Assembly: GCA_900752905.1 (NCBI GenBank)
Contig: CAADWX010000005.1
Coordinates: forward strand, 28,720-92,719
From: Bacilli bacterium
GTDB taxonomy: Bacteria; Bacillota_I; Bacilli_A; RF39; UBA660
DNA: 64,000 nt
Direction of reading: 5' to 3'
Below, piece by piece: positions 36,269 to 43,214 of the stretch (its first letter is position 1; every line of letters starts with the position of its first letter). The position numbers and the translations under genes were made by a program. Below the pieces are notes generated by a model that had not been told where the DNA came from, did no database searches, and saw only the letters and a program-made list of their open reading frames with translations.

Positions 36269-37198
36269 ATGAATTTAATAGATAGATTAAATTATAGCTA
36301 TAAATTTGTTTGTGATAATTCTGAAAATGTGAGAATTAATTATAGCGAGATTGATGAAATGATAGATCAAATTAGAAATTCATCGGTTGCTTATTGGCTA
36401 GATTCAAATCCATATGGTTTAATGGATATGGATGTAGAAAGTATAGTTAATTTCTTATTTATATATCATGCAATAGGAGATTATTGTTTTTGGGGAGATC
36501 CTAAATGGGAAATCCAAACGGATTTTGGAACAATGGATGGATCTTATGCAATAATGTATTTAATACTAAACAGGTTTAAATCAAATAATAATTTTGAAAT
36601 GAGTCCTGATGAATTTAAAGAATTATTAAAAGGTAATGTAACTATTCCACTATTTGAAGATAGATATAGTAATTTAGTTGAAATGAATAATTTACTTAAA
36701 AGAAGTGGAAAATCATTTTATGAACTTATTAAAGATTTAAATTTCGATAGTCAACTTTTTGAATTTGTAGTTAGTAATCTAGATTATTTCAAAGATGTAT
36801 CTACATATGATGGAGAAGAAGTATTATTTTATAAAAGAGCACAGTTATTAACTTCTGATATACTTCATGTAAGAGAAAAGAAAGAACAAATTGATGTTGA
36901 CTATTCTCATCTAATTGGATGTGCAGATTATAAAATACCTCAAGTAATGAGATCTTATGGAATGCTAGGATTTAGTGATAGTCTTGCTGATATAGTAGAT
37001 AGTAAAGTTGAGATTGAAGAAGGGTCTAAAGAAGAAGTAGAAATTAGAGCAAATACATTGAAAGTAATTGATTACATTTATGAAACATTAGATAGAAAAT
37101 ATTCTCGCATGGATATAAATGATTTCATTTGGCTATTAGGTCAAGATAAATCAAAGATGACAAAGCCATATCACAGGACACTTACAAAGCATTATTAG
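36269..37198 (+). CDS. Queuosine salvage protein (DUF2419, Qng1-like nucleosidase)
   Basis: A 309-residue protein behind AAGGAG. It matches the queuosine salvage family: FLFIYHAIGDYCFWGDPKWE, then DGEEVLFYKRAQLLTSDI, GCADYKIPQVMRSYG and EEGSKEEVEIRANTLKVI. These enzymes release queuine from queuosine 5'-phosphate, so that the base can be reused for tRNA. It sits alone in the first cargo unit, with no other queuosine gene nearby. Its stop codon is about 30 bp before the next arm module. Assignment is from family motifs. Confidence 0.85.
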   Translation: MNLIDRLNYSYKFVCDNSENVRINYSEIDEMIDQIRNSSVAYWLDSNPYGLMDMDVESIVNFLFIYHAIGDYCFWGDPKWEIQTDFGTMDGSYAIMYLILNRFKSNNNFEMSPDEFKELLKGNVTIPLFEDRYSNLVEMNNLLKRSGKSFYELIKDLNFDSQLFEFVVSNLDYFKDVSTYDGEEVLFYKRAQLLTSDILHVREKKEQIDVDYSHLIGCADYKIPQVMRSYGMLGFSDSLADIVDSKVEIEEGSKEEVEIRANTLKVIDYIYETLDRKYSRMDINDFIWLLGQDKSKMTKPYHRTLTKHY

Positions 37199-37227
37199 AA
37201 AATTGTAAAAAATTCAACAATGGTAAA

Positions 37228-37356
37228 TTTTAGATACGTTTTTAGATACGTTCTGCTAGGTTTGCCGAGTGCTATGGAGTGTTCCCAAGTGTAACCAAGT
37301 CCCGAATTAACGAGCCAAGTGCTCCCAAAAGCTGCCAAAATCCCCAATACAAAAGG
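37228..37356 (+). repeat. Upstream arm module A, copy at SEC-C 2
   Basis: Begins TTTTAGATACGTTTTTAGATAC, followed by GTTCTGCTAG and words of AGTG (GAGTGCT, CCAAGTGTAACCAAGT, CCAAGTGCTCCC), and ends AAAAGG at the secA-like core. It aligns strongly with 42527-42643 and 44884-45000. It is unusually GC-rich for this region. Confidence 0.8.
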
Positions 37357-37401
37357 CCATGTGGCTCAGGACGCAAATATAAACAATGTTGTGGTAAATA
37401 A
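37357..37401 (+). repeat. secA 3' end remnant 2 (SEC-C tail)
   Basis: Fourteen codons and a stop that read PCGSGRKYKQCCGK, identical in protein to the SecA end. Two codons differ from secA in bases (GGCTCA for GGAAGT). It has no start codon or RBS and is not a gene. Confidence 0.9.
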
Positions 37402-37636
37402 GCCCACGAACCCGCATAAAATAAGAGATTGCGGGTTTTTCTATGATTCCACATTTTGGTTAATTTTTAGAGTGTCTATTGTCTTAGATACATTTTAGAT
37501 GCGTTATAAAACCTTTGTGAATCCTTATAAAATAAGGGTAAAATGCATATTGGAATATAATTTTCAAATTGAATACAAAACGTATCTAAAACGTATCTAA
37601 ATTGTAGTTTATTACTCAAAAGCAGTAATAATCAAA
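37402..37636 (+). repeat. Downstream arm module B, copy 2
   Basis: Nearly colinear with 35295-35530: the same CCCGC/GCGGG terminator (37409-37440), then CTTAGATACATTTTAGAT, CCTTATAAAATAAGGGTAAAA and an inverted pair ACGTATCTAAAACGTATCTAA. The inverted pair is perfect here and degraded in copy 1. Confidence 0.8.
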
Positions 37637-37685
37637 ATTAATGATAGTAATCCATGTTATAATTTATATAGAAGTTGGTGTTTTT

Positions 37686-38377
37686 ATGGATAAGGATTTT
37701 ATTGTGTGTAAAAATAAAATTTTAAGAATGATTAAATTTATATTAAAGGAATATGAATCTATAGAAAAGAATTATTCTGCAGACAACATCATAAAGAAAT
37801 CAATTCCTATTTGATTATCAAAAAAAGTTGATGAAAAGGATAGAGAACAATATGAAAAAATAATTGAGCTTACTTTTTCTCCAATATTAACTCAAATGTC
37901 TGAAATGATAGACAATAATATTGTTGAATGGTCGGAAGTTTCTAGTCAAGTTGAATTAGATGAAATAAAAAAAGATAATAAAAAAATCGTAGATTTGTTT
38001 TATGAAAGTACTGAAAAATTATACATATATAAAAAAATTCGTTATAACTTATTTTTTGATTGTTTAATGCAAATGTATTTATTTTTTGAACGAGAGTTGT
38101 CAAAGTATCAAAGTATATTATAAATAAATACAATCTCAATGATAATTATATAAGCCTATTTTATGGAATAAATATTATAGAAGGTACGGAAAAGATAGAA
38201 ACAAATTCATCTATAAAAAGAAAATTGGATTTATATAGAAATATAATAAACATTTATAAACACGGATATGGTGATAGTTATAAAAGAGTAAAAGAAAGTA
38301 ATCCTGATATCTTAAATCATATTGATGGAGATTATGACATGTATTTTGTTTTAAATATAAAAAAAAATAAATATTAA
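37686..38377 (+). pseudogene. Broken gene of unknown function in second cargo unit
   Basis: The frame opens at ATG 37686, stops at TGA 37812-37814, then stays open to 38123. A +1 frame continues KYNLNDNYISLFYGINIIEG to TAA at 38375-38377. So at least one nonsense and one frameshift mutation are present. The joined protein would be about 230 residues, helical and charged, with no membrane segment. It cannot be rescued by reading TGA as Trp, because genes elsewhere stop at TGA. No family recognised. Confidence 0.6.
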
Positions 38378-38479
38378 TCAATTAATTAACAATATCGAAG
38401 AGTTATTACTTGAATTGGAAAAAAATATAAAAGATAGTTTACGATAAAATATGATATAATTTATACAGGAGGTGATAGC

Positions 38480-39466
38480 ATGGATATTAATAAGTTTTTT
38501 GAAAAATTAGTATCTAATCTAAAATTAGGAAATTTAACAGAAGAGCCATCAAGAGTTAGTGGTGGTTTAACACATAAAATGTATAAATTGGTAACTGATA
38601 AATCAAAATATATTGTAAAATTATTAAATCCTAATATAATGAAAAGACCAACAGCGTTAGGTAATTTTGAAAAAGCAGATGGTTATGAAGAATTATTTAA
38701 AGAAAATAATATAGATGCTATTTATTCTATAAAATTTAATGATAAAAAAATGCAATTGCAAGATGGTCAATACTTCTATGTATATGATTGGTATGATGGA
38801 AAAACATTAAAAGATAATGAAATTAAAAATATTAATTGTGAGAGAATAGGAAAACAATTAGCTGAAATACATAATATTACTTTGAAAGAAGATACATGGG
38901 TTGAAGATACAAAAAATATAGATTGGAATTATTATGTTAATCTAGCAAAAGAAAAAGAATCACCAATATATGATTTACTATTTGATAAAATAGATTTATT
39001 AAATGAAAGTATGCAAAAAGGCAATGAAGTAGTTAATCAATTACCCAATTATATTGCTATTTGTCATAATGATCTGGATAGTAAAAATGTGTTATGGATA
39101 AATGATGAATTTAAGATTATTGACTTAGAATGTTTAGGCTATTCTAATCCATATTTAGAATTATTTACATTAGCACTATGTTGGTCAGGTTATGAGTCAT
39201 GTAATATTAATTTTGAATTATTTAAGACTTTTATGGACAGTTATTTTGAAAATTCAAAATTAAGTAGGGATATAAATTGGAAAGTGTTATATTATGCTAA
39301 TAATGGTAGATTAGAATGGTTAGAATATAACATCAAAAGAGCATTAATGTTAGAAACAGATTCAGAGGAAGAACAACAATTAGGAATCAATGAAGTTAAA
39401 GGAACTATAGATCATGTTGTGTATTATGATTCCATAAAAACTGAATTATTAAAAAATTGTAGTTAA
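38480..39466 (+). CDS. Aminoglycoside phosphotransferase/choline kinase-family protein
   Basis: A 328-residue kinase-fold protein behind GGAGGTGA. It has the Brenner-type catalytic motif CHNDLDSKNVLW (H-x-D-x4-N) and the metal-binding IIDLECLGYSNPYLEL. The N lobe shows GGLTHKMYKLV and YIVKLL (ATP-binding Lys). The family phosphorylates aminoglycosides, macrolides, choline, thiamine or sugars. Cargo context makes a resistance role possible, but the substrate cannot be read from the sequence. Confidence 0.85.
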   Translation: MDINKFFEKLVSNLKLGNLTEEPSRVSGGLTHKMYKLVTDKSKYIVKLLNPNIMKRPTALGNFEKADGYEELFKENNIDAIYSIKFNDKKMQLQDGQYFYVYDWYDGKTLKDNEIKNINCERIGKQLAEIHNITLKEDTWVEDTKNIDWNYYVNLAKEKESPIYDLLFDKIDLLNESMQKGNEVVNQLPNYIAICHNDLDSKNVLWINDEFKIIDLECLGYSNPYLELFTLALCWSGYESCNINFELFKTFMDSYFENSKLSRDINWKVLYYANNGRLEWLEYNIKRALMLETDSEEEQQLGINEVKGTIDHVVYYDSIKTELLKNCS

Positions 39467-39481
39467 TTAAAATTTGTTATT

Positions 39482-39610
39482 TTTTAGATACGTTTTTAGA
39501 TACTTTCTGATATAAAAGCCGAGTGTAACCAAGTGTAGCAGAGTGCATTAAAGTGCAAAATTAAAGGATAAAATGCTCTAAAGTAGAGCAAAATGGTACA
39601 TAATAAAAAT
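39482..39610 (+). repeat. Upstream arm module A, diverged copy at SEC-C 3
   Basis: Starts TTTTAGATACGTTTTTAGATAC like the 37228 copy. The AGTG words are kept (GAGTGTAACCAAGTGTAGC, GAGTGCATTAAAGTGC) but the rest differs, including a CTCTAAAGTAGAG hairpin. It is a different lineage of the same arm. Confidence 0.65.
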
Positions 39611-39655
39611 CCATGTGGAAGTGGTAAGAAATACAAACATTGTTGTGGTAAATAA
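39611..39655 (+). repeat. secA 3' end remnant 3 (SEC-C tail)
   Basis: Reads PCGSGKKYKHCCGK and stop. It differs from the native tail at R-to-K and Q-to-H, so it comes from another secA allele. No terminator or arm module follows. Confidence 0.85.
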
Positions 39656-39696
39656 ATCATTTTATAAAGTTAAAAATTATTGGAGGAGGAGATAAA

Positions 39697-40116
39697 ATGA
39701 GTTCAAGAATATTTATACAGGATTCAGCAACACTAGCATTAATATATAATTATGATGCAACAGGAAGTAAGATATTATCATTAAGCAAAATAGAAGTATT
39801 TGATAGTAAAATAGATCGTAATTTAGAAGAAATGAATAGTAAAGTAAATATGGTTTATCCATTAGATTATTCAAAGTTAATATATTTTAAATCTTATGAT
39901 GAAAATGGAAATTGGTATTGTATATTAAAACCAAATTTCAATAGAGAACAAATGGAAATAAATTATATGTATAAAATACCAATTGATGTTATACGTGCTT
40001 CAAAAAATGAAAATGCTCTTGACGTACTAGGATTAAAATTAGAAGATAATAAAATTGTAAAAAAAGAAAAAAACAAAGTTAAGAGTATGAGTTTAAAATC
40101 TGAATATGTTATATAA
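39697..40116 (+). CDS. Cargo protein of unknown function, 139 aa
   Basis: The ATG is behind a strong TGGAGGAGGAG site. The product is soluble and beta-rich in its first 100 residues (RIFIQDSATLALIYNYDATGSK, LIYFKSYDENGNWYCILKP) with a Lys-rich C-terminal tail. It sits alone between secA remnants 3 and 4. No family is recognised. Confidence 0.6.
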   Translation: MSSRIFIQDSATLALIYNYDATGSKILSLSKIEVFDSKIDRNLEEMNSKVNMVYPLDYSKLIYFKSYDENGNWYCILKPNFNREQMEINYMYKIPIDVIRASKNENALDVLGLKLEDNKIVKKEKNKVKSMSLKSEYVI

Positions 40117-40210
40117 AATAGTATAAAATTTGAAGAATAAACAGTATTGTTATCCTAATAACAAATGTTTATACATCAGAAACGAATATTATGTAACATA
40201 TAAATAATAA
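40117..40210 (+). other. Spacer with one imperfect TetR-type operator copy
   Basis: It contains AATAACAAATGTTTAT at 40157-40172, close to the two operators before the tetR gene at 40609. No gene or TTTTAGATA repeat is seen here. Confidence 0.35.
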
Positions 40211-40384
40211 TTATTAAAAGCAGAAATTAAACGAAACCTAGAAAGAAACGAAGTTACTAAAATAACAGGAACAAATGATAGTAAAGATAAAGTAAAAACA
40301 ACAAGAAAAGTAGAAAATATAGGTGGAAATGAATTATGTTTATGTGGCTCAGGACGCAAATATAAACAATGTTGTGGTAAATAA
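40211..40384 (+). repeat. secA 3' end remnant 4, long divergent copy
   Basis: Fifty-seven codons and a stop in one frame, from LLKAEIKRNLERNEV to CLCGSGRKYKQCCGK. It aligns with the last 60 residues of SecA (LLKAEIRQNIERKQV... CPCGSGRKYKQCCGK) but is clearly divergent in the linker, so it comes from a different secA. It is preceded by in-frame stops and has no start site. Confidence 0.85.
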
Positions 40385-40425
40385 GCTTGCAAAGCCTTAT
40401 AAATAAAGGACTTGCAAGTTTTTTA
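40385..40425 (+). terminator. Terminator after secA remnant 4
   Basis: CTTGCAA / TTGCAAG with an inner CCTTA/TAAGG pair and T-run. The sequence differs from the native secA terminator but its position after the stop is the same. Confidence 0.8.
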
Positions 40426-40492
40426 TTACTTACAATTTTTAGATAATTTTACTTCAAAAAAGGCGCTTAGATAAGTTTTAGATAAGTTTTTT
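40426..40492 (+). repeat. Downstream arm module B, copy 4
   Basis: Contains TTTTAGATAA and the tandem CTTAGATAAGTTTTAGATAAG, the ATAAG variant of the repeat. It is shorter than copies 1 and 2. Confidence 0.6.
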
Positions 40493-40512
40493 GGTATAAA
40501 AGTTACGAAATT

Positions 40513-40530
40513 AAATAACAAATGTTATTT
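40513..40530 (+). promoter_or_regulatory. TetR-type operator 1
   Basis: AAATAACAAATGTTATTT, a perfect 7-bp palindrome around AAAT, upstream of the -35 box at 40537. Confidence 0.75.
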
Positions 40531-40536
40531 TTTGCG

Positions 40537-40564
40537 TTGACAAATTGAAAATATAGTGTATACT
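40537..40564 (+). promoter_or_regulatory. Promoter of the tetR-methyltransferase unit
   Basis: TTGACA at 40537-40542 and TATACT at 40559-40564 with a 16-bp spacer, bracketed by the two palindromes. Confidence 0.8.
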
Positions 40565-40567
40565 AAT

Positions 40568-40585
40568 AAATAACAAATGTTATTT
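40568..40585 (+). promoter_or_regulatory. TetR-type operator 2
   Basis: AAATAACAAATGTTATTT, identical to operator 1, directly after the -10 box. Binding would block transcription, which suggests autoregulation. Confidence 0.75.
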
Positions 40586-40608
40586 TATGCATTTGTGAGG
40601 TGATATTT

Positions 40609-41163
40609 ATGGCGAGAACAATTAAATATTCTAAAGAAGATATATTAGAAAAAAGTGTTGATTTTATAAAAGAGCATGGTTACTTAAAACTAACAGCTAG
40701 AGAACTTGCTAAATATATAGGTTGTTCAACACAACCAATATTTAAAAACTATGAAAACTTTGATATGTATAAAGAAGATCTTAAATTTTATTTAAGAAAG
40801 GACTATTCTTCTTTTATATATAAATATGTAGATATAAAAGATTATTTGTACACAATAAGTTATGCATATGCTTTTTATGCTAAGAAAGAACCAAATGCAT
40901 TCTTTTCATTATTTATGGCTGATCTTGCTGGCTCTAGAACAGTAGAAGAAGTATTAAATACTGATAGAAACTTTGAAACAATTGAAGCAATGGTAAAACA
41001 ATATAATATAACTTTAGAAGAAGCAAAAAGAGTATACCGTGAAGTAAGATTCTATACTCATGGTATAGCAACACAATTGTGTGTTAATAGTATTAAATTA
41101 ACAGATAGAGAAATTAAAGATTTAATTAGAAATAATATAGAAATAAATTTAAGGGGGATATAA
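40609..41163 (+). CDS. TetR/AcrR-family regulator
   Basis: A 184-residue regulator. ATG 40609 follows GAGGTGAT. The N-terminal HTH is clear: KEDILEKSVDFIKEHGYLKLTARELAKYIGCSTQPIFKNYENF. The C-terminal ligand domain is helical. Two identical palindromes flank its promoter, so it probably represses itself and the methyltransferase, whose ATG is two bases after its stop. The inducer is unknown. Confidence 0.88.
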   Translation: MARTIKYSKEDILEKSVDFIKEHGYLKLTARELAKYIGCSTQPIFKNYENFDMYKEDLKFYLRKDYSSFIYKYVDIKDYLYTISYAYAFYAKKEPNAFFSLFMADLAGSRTVEEVLNTDRNFETIEAMVKQYNITLEEAKRVYREVRFYTHGIATQLCVNSIKLTDREIKDLIRNNIEINLRGI

Positions 41164-41165
41164 TT

Positions 41166-41801
41166 ATGAATTTATATGAAAGAAATCAAAAACAAAGAAC
41201 ATTTTTTAATGAAAAGATAGATACTTATGATGATGTACATGCTACATACATGGATACTAAAAAAACATTAGGAAATAGCCTAGATAAAGATACTAAAAAA
41301 ATACTAGACTTAGGAGCAGGAACAGGACTAGAATTAATTCATGTATTTGAATTATTTCCAAGTGCTGAAGTCACAGTCATAGATATTACCGAAAATATGC
41401 TTGAAGAATTAAAGAAAAGAAACTTTGCAGATCATGTAATAACTATATGTGGAGATTTCTTTGAAGTTGAATTTGGAGATAATTATGATGCAGTTATATC
41501 TACATCAGCTCTTCATCATTTCAAAACTGAAGAAAAGATTAAACTATATAAAAAGATTTATGATTGTTTAAAAGAAAATGGTCAATTCATTAATTGTGAT
41601 AAAATTGCCTTAACTCAGGAAATAGAAGATGAACAGTTATATGAATTAGAGCATAATATAGAAAATCATAAACATATAGATACACCACTTACAGTTGAAC
41701 ATGAAATAGAAGTATTAAAAAGTGTTGGTTTTGAAGATATAACTTCAAGCAATGTTGATAAAGATGATTATAGTCTTATTAAGGCTAGAAAAATCAAATA
41801 A
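41166..41801 (+). CDS. Class I SAM-dependent methyltransferase
   Basis: A 211-residue protein with a Rossmann SAM site, ILDLGAGTGLELI (motif I), VTVIDITENML, CGDFFEV and YDAVISTSALHHF. The type is that of UbiE-like small-molecule methyltransferases. It is co-transcribed with the TetR regulator, as is usual for inducible detoxification or resistance genes, but the substrate is unknown. Confidence 0.88.
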   Translation: MNLYERNQKQRTFFNEKIDTYDDVHATYMDTKKTLGNSLDKDTKKILDLGAGTGLELIHVFELFPSAEVTVIDITENMLEELKKRNFADHVITICGDFFEVEFGDNYDAVISTSALHHFKTEEKIKLYKKIYDCLKENGQFINCDKIALTQEIEDEQLYELEHNIENHKHIDTPLTVEHEIEVLKSVGFEDITSSNVDKDDYSLIKARKIK

Positions 41802-41811
41802 TTTTAGATAA

Positions 41812-41904
41812 GTTATTAGATAAGTATTTCAAATTATTAAAGATACTTTAAAGCCTTATAACATGAGGCTAAAACATTTATGAAATTAGATAGTTTTTTG
41901 TTAA
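41812..41904 (+). repeat. Hybrid arm module (A start joined to B end) without secA core
   Basis: Begins AATCAAATAATTTTAGATAAG like modules at 42527 and 44884, then after a second TTAGATAAG continues TATTTCAAA ... GCCTTATAACATGAGGCTAAAAC like module B at 42778. The AGTG words, SEC-C codons and terminator are missing. It looks like a deletion between two TTAGATAAG repeats. Confidence 0.6.
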
Positions 41905-41928
41905 TAATGCATATTGAGAGGTGAAAAC

Positions 41929-42504
41929 ATGAATCAAATTTTTTTATTTCCTGTCACTGAAATGTTAGATATTACAAAAATTGAAGAATATAATCAGGAA
42001 TTTATTAAAACATATCCAAATAGCTGGGAACCATTTGTTACCAAAAATAATTTTGATGAATATTTAAGAAGAATGAATGACTATAGAGAAGGAAAAGGTA
42101 ATGATGGTTTAAAAGAAATATTTTACTGGCTTTTTGATAAAGATAAAATTGTAGGATCTGGTAGCATAAGATTAAATCCAGAAATTGATAAAATCACTGA
42201 AACTTATGCTGGTCATATTTTTTATCAAATTGTACCAACATACCGTAAACAAGGTTATGGTACAATAATTTGCCATTTACTTTTACAAGAAATGAAAAAA
42301 TTATTTTTTAGAGAAGCAATAATAACTTGCTATGATACTAATGTTGGTTCAATTAATATTATTGAAAATAATGGTGGCGAATTAATAGAAACAGTTTTAG
42401 GTGATGGTTCTTCAAATAGTGACAATTTAAAGACAAGACGATACAAAATAGATATAGATAAATCGTTTACAAAATATGATGCTAGAAACAAGTTACAAAA
42501 ATAA
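41929..42504 (+). CDS. GNAT-family acetyltransferase
   Basis: A 191-residue protein; ATG 41929 follows GAGAGGTGA. The acetyl-CoA site is YRKQGYGTIICHLLL (R-x2-Q/G-x-G/A), preceded by GSGSIRLNP and GHIFYQIVPTYR and followed by TCYDTNVGSINIIENNGGEL. It acetylates an amine on an unknown substrate. Cargo position between arm modules. Confidence 0.85.
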   Translation: MNQIFLFPVTEMLDITKIEEYNQEFIKTYPNSWEPFVTKNNFDEYLRRMNDYREGKGNDGLKEIFYWLFDKDKIVGSGSIRLNPEIDKITETYAGHIFYQIVPTYRKQGYGTIICHLLLQEMKKLFFREAIITCYDTNVGSINIIENNGGELIETVLGDGSSNSDNLKTRRYKIDIDKSFTKYDARNKLQK

Positions 42505-42526
42505 GTATAAAATTAAAATCAAATTA

Positions 42527-42643
42527 TTTTAGATAAGCTCTGCTAGGGTTGTCGAGTGATACGGAGTACTCTCAAGTGCAACCAGGTGCCGAATTAACGA
42601 GCCAAGTGCTCCCCAAAGCTGCCAAAATTCACAATATCAAAGG
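42527..42643 (+). repeat. Upstream arm module A, copy at SEC-C 5
   Basis: TTTTAGATAAG, CTCTGCTAGGGTTG, then AGTG words (CAAGTGCAACCAGGTGC, CGAGCCAAGTGCTCCCC), AGCTGCCAAAATT and CAATATCAAAGG. Close match to 44884-45000 and to 37228-37356. Confidence 0.8.
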
Positions 42644-42688
42644 CCTTGTGGTTCGAGTAAAAAATATAAACAGTGCTGTGGTAAATAA
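42644..42688 (+). repeat. secA 3' end remnant 5 (SEC-C tail)
   Basis: Reads PCGSSKKYKQCCGK and stop. Differs from the native tail at two residues. Confidence 0.85.
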
Positions 42689-42865
42689 TGATTAAAAATA
42701 GTTCAAACCTAAGTAATATAAGGTTTGTGCTATTTTTAAGTAATGTCTAAAAATTGTGGAAAATTACAACTTACAAATTTTAGATAAGTATTTCAAAACT
42801 TTAAAAGTAGTTCGAAAACTTATAAAATAGGGCTAAAATGTGTATAAAATTAGATAATTTTTTTG
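42689..42865 (+). repeat. Downstream arm module B, copy 5
   Basis: A terminator hairpin (CAAACCT/AGGTTTG, 42704-42727, within a longer stem and T-run), then TTTTAGATAAGTATTTCAAAAC, ACTTATAAAATAGGGCTAAAA and ATTAGATAATTTTTT. Aligns best with the hybrid module at 41812. Confidence 0.65.
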
Positions 42866-42871
42866 TAAAAT

Positions 42872-42900
42872 TTGCAAAATCATAAGAAAAGTGTTATAAT
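42872..42900 (+). promoter_or_regulatory. Promoter of the T-box/metS unit
   Basis: TTGCAA and TATAAT with a 17-bp spacer, just before the T-box leader. Confidence 0.65.
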
Positions 42901-42906
42901 TCATTT

Positions 42907-43192
42907 ATTCACAAAGCCATTGCGAGGAAGAGTAAAAAAATATAAAGCATTTTAGAGAACTCTGTTAGGTGAAAAAGAGGATGTAAGTATTTTTTGAACA
43001 TGGCCCTCAAGGCGAATGACTGAAATACTCTTAGTAGGTCATTACGGGAATGCCCGTTATAGCAGATACCTATAACTATGCAAAAGACATAAGTAGGTTA
43101 GTGAGTTTAATACAGTAATGTATTAATAAATAAGAGTGGTAACGTGAATATATTCACCTCTTAGAGACTTAGTGTTTCTAAGAGGTTTTTTG
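42907..43192 (+). ncRNA. T-box riboswitch, methionine specifier
   Basis: The leader has stem I with an AGAGAACTC-like distal start, a long stem closed by AAGTATTTT / GAAATACTC, and a specifier loop with ATG at 43016-43018 in GCGAATGACTG. The T-box sequence AGAGTGGTAACGTG is at 43133-43146. A terminator follows: ACCTCTTAGA (43156-43165) / TCTAAGAGGT (43177-43186) and T-run. Uncharged tRNA-Met would stabilise the antiterminator and turn on the synthetase gene. The ATG codon agrees with the downstream product. Confidence 0.92.
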
Positions 43193-43214
43193 TTTAAAGA
43201 AAGAGGGAGATAAT

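Noticed and set aside
37240..37340. AGTG words as a CRISPR-like array
   Set aside because: The words are too short, their spacing is irregular, and no cas genes are near. They are better read as protein-binding sites in an arm module.
37272..37454. A minus-strand open frame of 60 codons over the second SEC-C remnant, sharing AYLPQHCLYLRPEPH with a frame at 40189-40392
   Set aside because: The shared peptide is only the reverse-strand reading of the repeated SEC-C codons. There is no RBS, and the same DNA is explained by the secA repeat.
37812..37814. TGA in the 37686 gene as possible Trp recoding, as in Mollicutes
   Set aside because: Several intact genes stop at TGA (the SDR gene at 13405, the AbiEi-like gene at 28694, rluB at 63471) and TGG is common, so TGA is a stop. 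The gene also has a second frameshift.
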